A DNA stretch of 64,000 nt from JAHFRG01 sp036522275 (GCA_036522275.1 DATDGC010000069.1:30870-94869), one strand, 5' to 3'. Shown: positions 45,425-53,959, counted from the first letter of the stretch. A program made the numbers and translations. Notes: a model not told the origin generated them from the sequence alone.

Positions 45425-46834
45425 CTAACCAAAATTACCGCGCACATCCACAAAATGCCCCGCAATGGCCGCAGCGGCTGCCATTTGCGGACTCACCAAA
45501 TGCGTTCTGCCACCCGCGCCTTGGCGCCCTTCGAAATTACGGTTGGAAGTCGAGGCGCAGCGCTCTCCCGGCTGCAGCCGGTCCTCATTCATACCCAAAC
45601 ACATCGAACAGCCCGGCTCGCGCCACTCAAAACCGGCGTCAACGAATACTTTATTCAGGCCTTCCGCTTCCGCCTGGCGCTTGACCAGGCCTGAACCCGG
45701 CACCACCAGTGCCAGCTTGATGTTGGGCGCGACATGCCTGCCGCGCACTATCTGCGCCGCGGCGCGCAAATCCTCAATGCGCGAATTGGTGCACGAGCCG
45801 ATGAATATTTTATCGAGCTTGATGTCCTTGATCGGCGTATTCGGGTCAAGCCCCATATAAGCCAGCGCCCGTTCCATCGCTTGGCGCTTCACTGGATTGG
45901 ACTCGCGCGCTGGATCGGGAACGCGGTCATCCACGGTGCCCACCATTTCCGGCGAAGTGCCCCAGGTCACCTGCGGTTTAATCTCCGTCGCGGAAAGCCT
46001 CACCACTTTGTCGAAACGCGCACCCTCAGCGCTTTTGAGCGTCTTCCAGTAGGCTGTTGCCTGCTCCCACATTGCGCCCTTGGGCGCAAATGGCCGGCCC
46101 TTGATATAAGCGAGTGTAGTCTCGTCCACCGCTACCATGCCGGCGCGCGCGCCGGCTTCAATCGTCATATTGCAAATAGTCATCCGCGCTTCCATGCTAA
46201 ATGAGCGTATGGTGCCGCCGGCGTATTCAATGACATAACCGGCGCCACCGGCAGTGCCGATTTTGCCTATGATGGCGAGTGCAACGTCTTTCGCTGTCAC
46301 ACCCCTGCTTAATTCGCCTTCCACTATGACCTGCATCACCTTGGATTTTTTGAGGGGGAGACATTGCGTGGCCAGCACATGCTCGACTTCGGATGTGCCG
46401 ATGCCGAATGCCAGCGCGGCAAACGCGCCGTGGGTACTGGTGTGCGAGTCCCCGCACACCACGGTCATGCCGGGAAGTGTCGCGCCCTGCTCCGGGCCAA
46501 TGATATGCACGATGCCTTGGCGCGTATCGTTCATCTTGAATTCGGTGATGCCGTAATCGCTGCAATTCTGATCCAGCGTCTCCACTTGCAGGCGCGATAT
46601 CGGATCGCCGATGCCGCGCGAGCGGTCGGTAGTCGGCACGTTATGATCCGCCACCGCCAGTATCGAACTGGTTCGCCAGGGTTTTCTTCCGGCGAGCTTC
46701 AGCCCCTCGAACGCCTGTGGGCTGGTCACTTCATGCACCAAGTGGCGGTCAATGTAAATCAACGCGGCGCCATCGCGCTCTTCATGCACGAGATGGCTGT
46801 GCCAAAGCTTGTCGTAAAGTGTTTGTGCACCCAT
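45425..46834 (-). CDS. leuC: 3-isopropylmalate dehydratase large subunit
   Basis: Aconitase-family 4Fe-4S enzyme of leucine synthesis. 469 residues. Cluster Cys ligands in GSCTNSRIEDL and CSMCLGMNED; substrate blocks VCGDSHTSTHGAFAALAFG and KPWRTSSILAVADHNVP. Start MGAQTLYDKLWHSH. First gene of leuC-entericidin-leuD-leuB. A MFS gene lies 65 bp downstream of nothing else on the upstream side; the order with it is not conserved as far as I know. Confidence 0.97.
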   Translation of the reverse strand: MGAQTLYDKLWHSHLVHEERDGAALIYIDRHLVHEVTSPQAFEGLKLAGRKPWRTSSILAVADHNVPTTDRSRGIGDPISRLQVETLDQNCSDYGITEFKMNDTRQGIVHIIGPEQGATLPGMTVVCGDSHTSTHGAFAALAFGIGTSEVEHVLATQCLPLKKSKVMQVIVEGELSRGVTAKDVALAIIGKIGTAGGAGYVIEYAGGTIRSFSMEARMTICNMTIEAGARAGMVAVDETTLAYIKGRPFAPKGAMWEQATAYWKTLKSAEGARFDKVVRLSATEIKPQVTWGTSPEMVGTVDDRVPDPARESNPVKRQAMERALAYMGLDPNTPIKDIKLDKIFIGSCTNSRIEDLRAAAQIVRGRHVAPNIKLALVVPGSGLVKRQAEAEGLNKVFVDAGFEWREPGCSMCLGMNEDRLQPGERCASTSNRNFEGRQGAGGRTHLVSPQMAAAAAIAGHFVDVRGNFG

Positions 46835-46899
46835 TCGTAACTCTATAAATCCAAACTCGAAATTATCACATATTCTGACACTCTAGAACAGACTACGTT

Positions 46900-48042
46900 T
46901 CATGCTTTGAGCCTGAATTTCCAGCTGATTAGGAGAAAACCGAACAGCGCGCAAAGCGAAGCCATGCTGAAGGTCAGGCTCGCGCCCAGATAGTCCCAGG
47001 CATAACCGCTCATCAGCGCGCCGAAAGTGCCGCCGGCGCCGAAGGTGAGGCTGGTATAAAGCGCCTGCCCCTTGGCCTGATGCCTGCCACGGAAGAAATG
47101 ATGGATGGCCGCCACCGCCGAGGCATGATAGGAACCGAAAGTCGCCGCGTGCAGCATCTGCGCGAACAAAATAGCGGCCACCGAATCCACCAGCCAGCCG
47201 ATCAGCAGAAAGCGGATGACCGCAAGCAAAAAACTCGCGCCGAGAATCTGCGGCAGCGAAAAACGCTGCATGAGACGCGGCATGCCGATGAACACCGCGA
47301 TTTCGCAAATCACGCCCAGCGCCCATAGCCAACCGATCGCGCCTTTGCTGTAATCGTGTTCGACCAGATACAGCGAATAAAAAGTGTAGTACGGCCCATG
47401 TGCCGCCGCCATCAGGAAGCAGGCGGCGAACAGGGCGGCCACTTCCGGCCGTTTCAGAATCTGCCGCGCCGGCTGACGGTCGGTATGGTGGGTGACGCTT
47501 TCCGCTTCCGGAATATGCCGGGAAAAGATGACAATGCCAACCATCAGCCCAAGCACCAGCCACAACAAAATGCGCACGTCGGTCACGTCCAGGACGTAAC
47601 CGATGCCAATGACGGCGACGATGAAGCCGATGGAACCCCATAACCTCACCCGCCCGTAGCTCGCGGTGCTGTCTCCCAAGTGGCTTAGGGTAGTCGCCTC
47701 CACCAGCGGCAATGATGCGCTCCAGAAAAAACTGATGAGCGCCATCACTACGAACATCCACCAGAAGCTCACGCCGAAAAACACGCCAAAATAGCTTGCA
47801 AGACTCAATGCCGCGGCAACGCGAACGATACCCACACGCTTTCCGCTGCGATCCGCCAGCCAGCCCCACAGCGTGGGCGCAAAAATGCGCGTCGCCAGCA
47901 GCAGTGACATCAGTACGCCGATTTCAGATGCGCTGAAATCCAGCGATTTGAGATACAGGCTCCAGTACGGGGAAAAGGCACCGACAAAAGCGAAATAAAA
48001 AAAGTAAAAACTGGAGAGACGCCAGTATGGAAAGCTCGGCAT
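46900..48042 (-). CDS. MFS transporter (HcaT/LacY-like)
   Basis: 380 residues, about 12 membrane helices. N-terminus PYWRLSSFYFFYFAFVGAF and the loop GWLADRSGKRVGIVR between helices 2 and 3 are those of the MFS_1-like/LacY-nucleoside branch that includes E. coli HcaT (a putative phenylpropionate importer). The substrate cannot be read from sequence. It is encoded upstream of leuC on the same strand and 19 bp downstream of the SRPBCC gene. Confidence 0.88.
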   Translation of the reverse strand: MPSFPYWRLSSFYFFYFAFVGAFSPYWSLYLKSLDFSASEIGVLMSLLLATRIFAPTLWGWLADRSGKRVGIVRVAAALSLASYFGVFFGVSFWWMFVVMALISFFWSASLPLVEATTLSHLGDSTASYGRVRLWGSIGFIVAVIGIGYVLDVTDVRILLWLVLGLMVGIVIFSRHIPEAESVTHHTDRQPARQILKRPEVAALFAACFLMAAAHGPYYTFYSLYLVEHDYSKGAIGWLWALGVICEIAVFIGMPRLMQRFSLPQILGASFLLAVIRFLLIGWLVDSVAAILFAQMLHAATFGSYHASAVAAIHHFFRGRHQAKGQALYTSLTFGAGGTFGALMSGYAWDYLGASLTFSMASLCALFGFLLISWKFRLKA

Positions 48043-48061
48043 GTGTAGAAAATGCGGGAAC

Positions 48062-48463
48062 TCAGCGCCGGCTGCGCCACAGGTACGCGAGCCAGGGTTC
48101 CCAGTAATACCTGCGCCAGCCCCGGGTTACGCCTTGCAAATCATGGTCCGGGACATTCATATGAACCAGATCAATCCGCGCGCCACGCCCAGCCTTACTA
48201 AACATTAAAATCAGGATTGAATCAGGATCGGTTTTCTTCCACGTGCGCGAGCGCCACAATTGCACGACGAGCTTTTTCCGAACAATCAGCAGGTTTTTAC
48301 CCGAAAGCATGCCGTTAAAAGCAGTAAATCTCTTGCCAGCAGTTTTACTGATTGAAACCTTGCTGCCCACTATCGCGGAGTGCTTCCTGGAATCGAGGTA
48401 TGCGTCAAACAGACTGTCAGGCACCGCGTTGAATTGCACCGACTGCTTGATGATATTCATCAA
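48062..48463 (-). CDS. SRPBCC (AHSA1-like) small protein
   Basis: 133 residues (two adjacent ATGs, 48463 and 48460). The pattern IKQSVQFNAVPDSLFDAYLD, GSKVSISKTAGKRFTAFNG, IVRKKLVVQLWRSRTW and GWRRYYWEPWLAYL matches activator-of-Hsp90-ATPase-like START-superfamily proteins, which enclose a hydrophobic cavity. No ligand is predicted. It sits between aroC and the MFS gene on the same strand. Confidence 0.82.
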   Translation of the reverse strand: MMNIIKQSVQFNAVPDSLFDAYLDSRKHSAIVGSKVSISKTAGKRFTAFNGMLSGKNLLIVRKKLVVQLWRSRTWKKTDPDSILILMFSKAGRGARIDLVHMNVPDHDLQGVTRGWRRYYWEPWLAYLWRSRR

Positions 48464-48504
48464 GAATATGCCTGACTAAAACAACACAACGTCTGACGGA
48501 TACA

Positions 48505-49665
48505 CTAAGCCTCATCCGGCTCAGGGTTTTCTTTGTGCTTGGCTTTGTTGCTTGAAGCTGCGCTTTTCCCGGCCTTTGCAGGAATTTTCGGGGTAGAACA
48601 TTTCACATCCGCGTTTTGCGCGCGGTGGCGTAGCGCGTGATCCATCAGCACCAGCGCCAGCATGGCTTCGGCGATGGGAGTGGCGCGAATACCGACGCAC
48701 GGATCGTGGCGGCCATGCGTCTCGACAATGGTGGGCTTTCCCTGTTTGTCTATGGAACGACGCGGCAGGCGGATACTCGAAGTGGGCTTCACTGCGATGT
48801 TGACCACGATGTTCTGCCCGGTGGAAATGCCGCCGAGGATGCCGCCAGCGTTGTTGCTCAAAAATCCCTGCGGGGTCATTTCGTCGGAGTGCTCGCTGCC
48901 CTTTTGTTTGACTGAAGTAAAGCCCGCGCCGATTTCCACTGCCTTCACCGCATTGATGCTCATCATGGCGTAAGCGATATCGGCATCCAGCTTATCGTAC
49001 ACTGGCTCACCCCAGCCCACCGGTACGTGCTCGGCAATCGCGGTGATTTTCGCACCACAGGAATCACCGGATTTCCTGAGCTTGTCCATGAATTCCTCAA
49101 GCTGCGGCACCACGCTCTCATCCGCCACAAAAAACGGATTGCTGTTCACCACATTCCAGGTTTTGAACGGGATCTCGATTGGGCCGAGTTGCGACATGTA
49201 GCCGCGGATCATCACGCCGTATTTTTCATGCAGCCATTTCCTGGCAATTGCCGCCGCCGCGACGCGCACCGCTGTCTCGCGCGCCGATTGCCTGCCGCCG
49301 CCGCGGTAATCGCGAATACCGTATTTTTGCCAATAGGTGTAATCGGCATGCCCCGGACGGAAGGTGTCCATGATATTGCCGTAGTCTTTACTCCGCGCGT
49401 CTTCATTGCGAATTAAAAGCGCAATCGGCGTGCCGGTGGTCTTACCTTCGAACACGCCAGAGAGGATTTCTACTGTGTCGGATTCGCGGCGCTGCGAGAC
49501 ATGACGCGATGTGCCCGGCTTGCGCCGATCCAATTCCTTTTGAATGTCTTCGGCAGAAAGCGCCATTCCCGGCGGGCAGCCATCCACCACGCAGCCGATG
49601 GCCGGCCCGTGGGATTCACCGAAGGAAGTCACGCAGAAAAGCCGCCCTAAAGTATTACCTGACAT
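48505..49665 (-). CDS. aroC: chorismate synthase
   Basis: Forms chorismate from EPSP with reduced FMN, the last common step to aromatic amino acids. 386 residues. Landmarks: GNTLGRLFCVTSFGESHGPA, RPGHADYTYWQKYGIRDYRG and SNNAGGILGGISTGQ. The C-terminus is ~25 residues longer than usual and is a Lys/Ser/Ala/Pro-rich tail (PAKAGKSAASSNKAKHKE). Transcribed towards the MFS/leu genes. Confidence 0.97.
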   Translation of the reverse strand: MSGNTLGRLFCVTSFGESHGPAIGCVVDGCPPGMALSAEDIQKELDRRKPGTSRHVSQRRESDTVEILSGVFEGKTTGTPIALLIRNEDARSKDYGNIMDTFRPGHADYTYWQKYGIRDYRGGGRQSARETAVRVAAAAIARKWLHEKYGVMIRGYMSQLGPIEIPFKTWNVVNSNPFFVADESVVPQLEEFMDKLRKSGDSCGAKITAIAEHVPVGWGEPVYDKLDADIAYAMMSINAVKAVEIGAGFTSVKQKGSEHSDEMTPQGFLSNNAGGILGGISTGQNIVVNIAVKPTSSIRLPRRSIDKQGKPTIVETHGRHDPCVGIRATPIAEAMLALVLMDHALRHRAQNADVKCSTPKIPAKAGKSAASSNKAKHKENPEPDEA

Positions 49666-49730
49666 GATTTATCTCGCAAAAAATAACACTAAAGTTTAAC
49701 ATATTCTTTCCATCTCTCAGTGGATTAACG

Positions 49731-49943
49731 ATGTCTTCCAAAAACGATCCGGATAAACTTAAGGGCCCTTCGCCGGAGCTCAGGACAGGCCCCGGCGGAT
49801 TGACCCTGCGGCAAATTCACGAGCAAGTGAAGCGCAGCGCCGAGCGCGATCGCCAAGCCGGAAAAACCGCAAACAAGCTAGCGCAGAAGCAAAACCGTTG
49901 GCAGCGCTTTGTGCGCTACGTGTGGGACAGGAAGCCAAAATGA
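49731..49943 (+). CDS. small basic hypothetical protein
   Basis: 70 residues, rich in Lys, Arg and Gln, with no signal peptide or membrane segment. The middle (LTLRQIHEQVKRSAERDRQ) is predicted helical and the end WQRFVRYVWDRKPK is aromatic/basic. I do not recognise a family. Divergent from aroC. The ribosome-binding site is weak, and a frame on the other strand covers the same stretch, so gene status is uncertain. Confidence 0.45.
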   Translation: MSSKNDPDKLKGPSPELRTGPGGLTLRQIHEQVKRSAERDRQAGKTANKLAQKQNRWQRFVRYVWDRKPK

Positions 49944-49998
49944 AGGGGGTGCTGATGATTGCCTGCGGTAAAATCGTGCTGCGCAATTAGCGCAAAAG

Positions 49999-50190
49999 CT
50001 ATTTGGACTTGTAGGCCTCGCGCCAGAGGAAATAGGCCAGCGCGCCCACAACCAATAACGCTATCACGCTCACCCACATGGGAATCACCAGGCCGTTTAG
50101 GGTGACCTCCCAGCCAAAAACAAGCCTCATTAAATGCATCACCGCAATCAGAATAAAAATTGCTATGGCGAAATTGGTGAACGGTTTCAT
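49999..50190 (-). CDS. small two-helix membrane protein
   Basis: 63 residues: MKPFTNFAIAIFILIAVMHL begins the first membrane helix (about 5-24), and VIPMWVSVIALLVVGALAYF forms the second (about 35-55); the tail is WREAYKSK. GGGGGA ribosome-binding site 6 nt before the ATG. Proteins like this occur in other Betaproteobacteria without known function. It starts 19 bp after the stop of the M17 peptidase gene, so it is probably co-transcribed with it. The longer frame to 50583 overlaps that gene and is not real. Confidence 0.72.
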   Translation of the reverse strand: MKPFTNFAIAIFILIAVMHLMRLVFGWEVTLNGLVIPMWVSVIALLVVGALAYFLWREAYKSK

Positions 50191-50209
50191 GTGCTTTCCC
50201 CCGCACAAA

Positions 50210-51658
50210 TTAAGAATTCTTAAGCATCTCCAAACCCCAGCCAACGCCGAATCCGGTAACGTCCGATTCCACCGCGCCCAGACCCCCTTTGCAACTGCTT
50301 GCCGATAAATCCACATGCAGCCACGGCACGTTTCCGACAAAACGCAGCAAAAAGCGCGCGGCGAGGATGTGGTCGGCCTCGCCATCGAGCGTACACTGCT
50401 TGATGTCGGCGATCTTGCTTTCCAGCGCCTGCTCGTAATCTTCATCCAGCGGAAACGCGCACACCCGTTCACCGCTCGCCTTGCCCGCTGCGACCGCCTG
50501 CGCGAGCAACGCCTCGCGATTGCCAAGCACGCCAGAATAGCGCTCCCCCAGCGCCACCGCCATGCTGCCGGTAAGCGTCGCAAAATCTATGATCAATGAA
50601 GGCTTGGCTTTTGCCGCCAGCGTGAGCGTGTCGGCCAGCACCATGCGCCCCTCAGCGTCGGTATGCACAATTTCAATAGTGGTCCCGTTCAACGCCCTTA
50701 CTACGTCGTTCTGCTTATAGGCTTTGGGGCCGATGTGGTTCTGCGCAATGGCCAGCCAGCAGTCGATATTCACCGGCAGCTTGGCGCGGGTCGCGGCGAG
50801 CAGAATCCCAAGGCACACCGCCGAGCCGTTCATGTCCTGGTGCATGCCGTGCATGGAGCGGGCGGACTTGAGATTGTGCCCGCCGGTGTCGAAGCAGATA
50901 CCCTTGCCAACCAGCGCCAGCGTTTGCTTGACCCGGTTGTGGCGATAGTGCAAATGCACAATCGCGGCATCTTCCTCAAAACTGCCCTGCGCCACAGCGA
51001 CGAATGCTCCCGCACCCATTTTGCGCAGTTTTTGCAGACTGTATTCCTCATGTTTCCAGCCACATTCTTTAGCGATTTTCCTGATGCGCTGGCGATACAG
51101 CCCTGGGGTGAGTTCGTTGGGGGGCAAAACGGTAAGCTCGCGGCACAGCAGATTGCCTTCAGCCTGGGCCAGCAATTCATTAAAGTCATGTGTTGTCTGG
51201 CATCCGTAGAGCACGATCCTGGCGAGCGGTTTGGATGGCGGCTTCTTTTTTCTTTGTGGTAGCTTGGCGCCGTTCACCCAGGCCGCATAGACTGCAAGCT
51301 GTCCCGCCTTGGCGCGCTCGTCCGGGCTCCCGTGAGCCGAAATGCAAAGTGTTTGCGGGTTTTCCTCGAGCAGCGGTTGCAGTGCCTTGCGCAGCAGCGT
51401 GTACTGCTCGAACACGGATTTAGCCGAATCCAGCATCACCCATGCCGCCAACCCGCCGTGCGGGAGTGTGGCGCACAATGGCGTCTCGGCTAGTTTTTCG
51501 GCTCTCATGGCGCGGCGCTTCAACAATGCGCGCAACGCTCCCGCTCCAGGCAAAACGGGAAGTTGTTTGCTCTTCGGCAACACCAACAGAACGTGGGAAG
51601 TTTTCGCGAGCGCCACTGCAGACAGGATTGATGCGTGCGTCTCAAGCTTGGCCAGCAT
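50210..51658 (-). CDS. leucyl aminopeptidase family (M17) metallopeptidase
   Basis: 482 residues. C-terminal catalytic domain (about 165-480) with the two-metal site of M17: VGKGICFDTGGHNLK, then DMNGSAVCLG, and the signature HTDAEGRMVLADTL (usually NTDAEGR). Lys and Arg of the bicarbonate site are present. The N-terminal domain is divergent from PepA. Likely a cytoplasmic aminopeptidase; PepA and PepB cannot be distinguished. The first motif has GGH where PepA has a conserved GG(I/L)(S/N)LK. Confidence 0.9.
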   Translation of the reverse strand: MLAKLETHASILSAVALAKTSHVLLVLPKSKQLPVLPGAGALRALLKRRAMRAEKLAETPLCATLPHGGLAAWVMLDSAKSVFEQYTLLRKALQPLLEENPQTLCISAHGSPDERAKAGQLAVYAAWVNGAKLPQRKKKPPSKPLARIVLYGCQTTHDFNELLAQAEGNLLCRELTVLPPNELTPGLYRQRIRKIAKECGWKHEEYSLQKLRKMGAGAFVAVAQGSFEEDAAIVHLHYRHNRVKQTLALVGKGICFDTGGHNLKSARSMHGMHQDMNGSAVCLGILLAATRAKLPVNIDCWLAIAQNHIGPKAYKQNDVVRALNGTTIEIVHTDAEGRMVLADTLTLAAKAKPSLIIDFATLTGSMAVALGERYSGVLGNREALLAQAVAAGKASGERVCAFPLDEDYEQALESKIADIKQCTLDGEADHILAARFLLRFVGNVPWLHVDLSASSCKGGLGAVESDVTGFGVGWGLEMLKNS

Positions 51659-51684
51659 GGATACTCCAATGCGGTAAAATGATA

Positions 51685-51732
51685 GGGAACCCCTAATTAA
51701 GTACCATCGCGGTAGACTTCATCAGAGATTCC
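51685..51732. repeat. short hairpin related to the terminal repeats of the 2341-2617 element
   Basis: GGGAACCCCTAATTAAGTACC and, 5 bases later, GGTAGACTTCATCAGAGATTCC are imperfect reverse complements. Both resemble the GGGAACCTCTGATTAAGTCC terminus of the element next to rlmE. It looks like two fused ends with the interior lost. It lies in the 162-bp spacer upstream of thyA; nothing else is evident there. Confidence 0.6.
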
Positions 51733-51820
51733 AAAGATTATAACCAAGCCTCGGACTTACGAACTAAAAGATTTTCATCCCAGTTGCCCGCTAAACGTTT
51801 TTGACTTACGCTTTTCAACC

Positions 51821-52615
51821 ATGTACCAGTACCTCGACTTAATGCAGCACATCCTCAATCATGGTGTGCCCAAGAATGACCGTACCGGCACTGGCACCCT
51901 AAGTATTTTCGGCCATCAACTGCGGTTCGATCTCAATGCCGGATTTCCGCTCCTCACTACCAAAAAAATCCATCTGAAATCCGTTATTCATGAGTTGCTA
52001 TGGTTTCTCAAAGGCGAGACCAATATCCAGTACCTCAAGGACAATAACGTCACCATTTGGGACGAATGGGCGGACAAAAAAGGCGATCTCGGCCCGGTTT
52101 ACGGCTACCAGTGGCGCTCCTGGCCCGCGCCTGACGGACGGCATATTGACCAGATTGCGAAAATCATCGGGGAAATCAGGAGGAACCCGGATTCGAGGAG
52201 GCTCCTGGTTTCAGCCTGGAACGTGGCGGACCTCGACAAAATGGCGCTTCTGCCATGCCACGCGTTTTTCCAGTTCTACGTCGCGCAGAACAGGCTTTCC
52301 TGCCAGCTTTACCAGCGCAGCGCCGATGTGTTTCTCGGCGTGCCTTTCAATATCGCCTCCTACGCCCTGCTGACCCTGATGATGGCCCAGGTGTGCAAGC
52401 TCAAACCCGGCGAATTCGTCCACACCTTCGGCGATGCCCATCTGTACCTTAACCATGTGGAACAGGCGCGCGAACAGTTGTCACGGCAGCCAAAGAAACT
52501 GCCAGTGATGAACATCAATCCTGCGGTCAAAAATATATTCGAGTTTAAATACGAGGATTTCTCTCTAGAAGGCTACGAACCTCATCCCGCGATCAAAGCA
52601 CCAATCGCGGTCTAG
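51821..52615 (+). CDS. thyA: thymidylate synthase
   Basis: Methylates dUMP to dTMP with methylene-tetrahydrofolate. 264 residues, E. coli-like length. Catalytic Cys in ALLPCHAFFQFYV, N-terminal DRTGTGTLSIFGHQLRFDL, phosphate Arg in NPDSRRLLVSAWN, and C-terminal Val. folA, which regenerates its cofactor, is 4.8 kb downstream on the same strand. Confidence 0.98.
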   Translation: MYQYLDLMQHILNHGVPKNDRTGTGTLSIFGHQLRFDLNAGFPLLTTKKIHLKSVIHELLWFLKGETNIQYLKDNNVTIWDEWADKKGDLGPVYGYQWRSWPAPDGRHIDQIAKIIGEIRRNPDSRRLLVSAWNVADLDKMALLPCHAFFQFYVAQNRLSCQLYQRSADVFLGVPFNIASYALLTLMMAQVCKLKPGEFVHTFGDAHLYLNHVEQAREQLSRQPKKLPVMNINPAVKNIFEFKYEDFSLEGYEPHPAIKAPIAV

Positions 52616-52630
52616 TCTGCCAGAAACAAC

Positions 52631-52656
52631 AAGGGACGGAATTGCTCCCGTCCCTT
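52631..52656 (-). terminator. terminator between thyA and the convergent membrane-protein gene
   Basis: AAGGGACGG and CCGTCCCTT form a 9-bp stem with an 8-nt loop. Read on the minus strand it is followed by TTGTTGTTT, so it mainly ends the operon coming from 53725; it may also act on thyA. Confidence 0.75.
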
Positions 52657-52670
52657 GGCGCCTCAATCCT

Positions 52671-53207
52671 TCAAAAAATGCGGCCTGTTAACGCAGCCAG
52701 CATCAGCGCAAGTATCCGGTTTTTGTCCATCATAGCTGTCCCTTCGAGTTGAACTACCATGCCATTGACGATTTTAACTTTCTCGCCGACATTGAAAACG
52801 GGTTGGTCTTGCTGTGTAATGACGCGGTAAGTGCCGTCATCCATGCGCACCTTGACCTGGTAAGCTGACGTGGCGGCAGTCTTTCCGCTGGCCACACCAC
52901 TGGCGACCCGGTCCACTCCGCCGCTATCTCCTTTAACTTCATTCACGATGATAGAGTCAACCACCGCGCAGTTGGCACAGGGCTTGGGTTGCTCTACTTT
53001 CTGTGCGGAGGCGCGTTTTTCCAAAAATTTCGGCGTGATTTTCAGCTTAATACCCGACACTTTGCCGCGTGCGGCAGGCTCACTAGTTTCGGAATTCACT
53101 GCAGGGATATCTCCTGTGATCGCGGAAATTCCGAAAAGGCTGAAAATGATCACCGAAACCGCAGCGATGATGACCAGTGGATTGGTTTTGAATAGTAAGC
53201 TCCGCAT
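52671..53207 (-). CDS. membrane-anchored protein with SlyB/glycine-zipper-like C-terminus
   Basis: 178 residues. Basic start MRSLLFKTNP and one hydrophobic segment (about 11-31) make an N-terminal anchor. A CANCAVV motif and a Gly/Ala-rich stretch (GVDRVASGVASGKTAATSA) lead to YQVKVRMDDGTYRVITQQDQ and VGEKVKIVNG, the beta-rich end seen in SlyB-like glycine-zipper outer-membrane proteins. The zipper itself is degenerate. Function unknown; envelope location likely. It follows the EF-hand/BON gene by 23 bp and ends at a terminator, forming a two-gene unit. Confidence 0.65.
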   Translation of the reverse strand: MRSLLFKTNPLVIIAAVSVIIFSLFGISAITGDIPAVNSETSEPAARGKVSGIKLKITPKFLEKRASAQKVEQPKPCANCAVVDSIIVNEVKGDSGGVDRVASGVASGKTAATSAYQVKVRMDDGTYRVITQQDQPVFNVGEKVKIVNGMVVQLEGTAMMDKNRILALMLAALTGRIF

Positions 53208-53230
53208 GGCATTCCCCCTTCACGGTATAT

Positions 53231-53725
53231 CTAACTCTTTACAATCAAGGCGTTCTTCACCGATACCACACCGCGCACACCCGAAGCGATGCGTGCAACC
53301 TTGCGCACCTGGTTTTCATCTTCAACGAAACCACTCAGCAACACATGACCGCGGTAGGTTTCAACGCTCACATCCAGCGATTTGATGTCCGGGTCTTTAA
53401 GCAAAGCGGCCTTGACCTTGGCGGTGATGATGCCGTCTTCCGCGAAACGCTCCGCTTTAGCCCGGTGCAGGGCTGATTCTGCGGCGGCGTATTCATCCAA
53501 ATCCAATTTGCCGTCGTGATCGGCATCCGCATCGGGAAATATCCGCAACAAATCCCTGCGCTCTTTCACTTCCTGTTTGCTGAGATAGCCATCATGATTG
53601 GTATCGTATTTCTTAAATGCTGATTCAACGTTAGCGTTCACTTTCACCGGCTCGTCCTCGGCAAAGGCCGGGATACACGCCAGCAACGCGATTCCCAAAG
53701 TAGCTTTGTAAAAACTCGCGTTCAT
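53231..53725 (-). CDS. periplasmic EF-hand plus BON domain protein
   Basis: 164 residues. Signal peptide MNASFYKATLGIALLACIPAFA (cleavage near 22). Two EF-hand loops follow: DTNHDGYLSKQE at about 41-52 and DADHDGKLDLDE at about 67-78, with canonical Asp/Asn, Gly and Glu calcium positions. Residues 95-162 are a BON domain (DGIITAKVKAALLKDPDI, VSVETYRGHVLLSGFV, VVSVKNALIV), which binds phospholipid or other envelope surfaces in relatives such as OsmY. Calcium sensing fused to BON is unusual. GGAG ribosome-binding site 7 nt before the ATG, and a sigma-54 promoter 60 bp upstream. Confidence 0.88.
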   Translation of the reverse strand: MNASFYKATLGIALLACIPAFAEDEPVKVNANVESAFKKYDTNHDGYLSKQEVKERRDLLRIFPDADADHDGKLDLDEYAAAESALHRAKAERFAEDGIITAKVKAALLKDPDIKSLDVSVETYRGHVLLSGFVEDENQVRKVARIASGVRGVVSVKNALIVKS

Positions 53726-53783
53726 GATCTGTCTCCACTCTCAACACGGTTAGTACCAACCAAGCTTGTGCAACACATATCGC

Positions 53784-53799
53784 AGCAGTCTGCGTGCCA
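53784..53799 (-). promoter_or_regulatory. sigma-54 promoter of the EF-hand/BON operon
   Basis: On the minus strand TGGCACG (53799-53793), 4 bases, CTGCT (53788-53784), against the consensus TGGCACG-N4-TTGCA/T: the invariant GG and GC are at the right spacing and one of the other positions differs. Predicted start is near 53773, giving a ~48-nt leader. It lies directly downstream of the gene for a sigma-54-dependent regulator. Confidence 0.75.
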
Positions 53800-53864
53800 G
53801 AAAGTTAATTGCCATATAAAACAAACGGATGGGAGATAATTGAGAGGCAAAACTTCGCTGTAAA

Positions 53865-53882
53865 CGTCGCTGGGACACGACA
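53865..53882. promoter_or_regulatory. GlrR-like operator, site 2
   Basis: CGTC-N10-GACA, one mismatch from TGTC-N10-GACA, the sequence bound by enterobacterial GlrR. Centred about 100 bp upstream of the predicted start at 53773, a typical enhancer distance. Confidence 0.5.
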
Positions 53883-53929
53883 TGAATAGGCGGGCACCCT
53901 TTATCTTATTGATAGGCTGCCGCTTTTGC

Positions 53930-53947
53930 TGTCTTTAAACAACGACA
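53930..53947. promoter_or_regulatory. GlrR-like operator, site 1
   Basis: TGTC-N10-GACA exactly, extended to GCTGTC...GACAGC. Centred about 165 bp upstream of the predicted sigma-54 start and 65 bp from site 2, roughly six helical turns, so both sites could face the same side. It lies 13 bp from the glrR stop codon. Confidence 0.65.
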
Positions 53948-53959
53948 GCGGGAAGGATT

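Noticed and set aside
49999..50583. 194-codon version of the small membrane protein
   Set aside because: The first 131 codons are a shifted frame inside the M17 peptidase gene; the ATG at 50190 has the proper ribosome-binding site.
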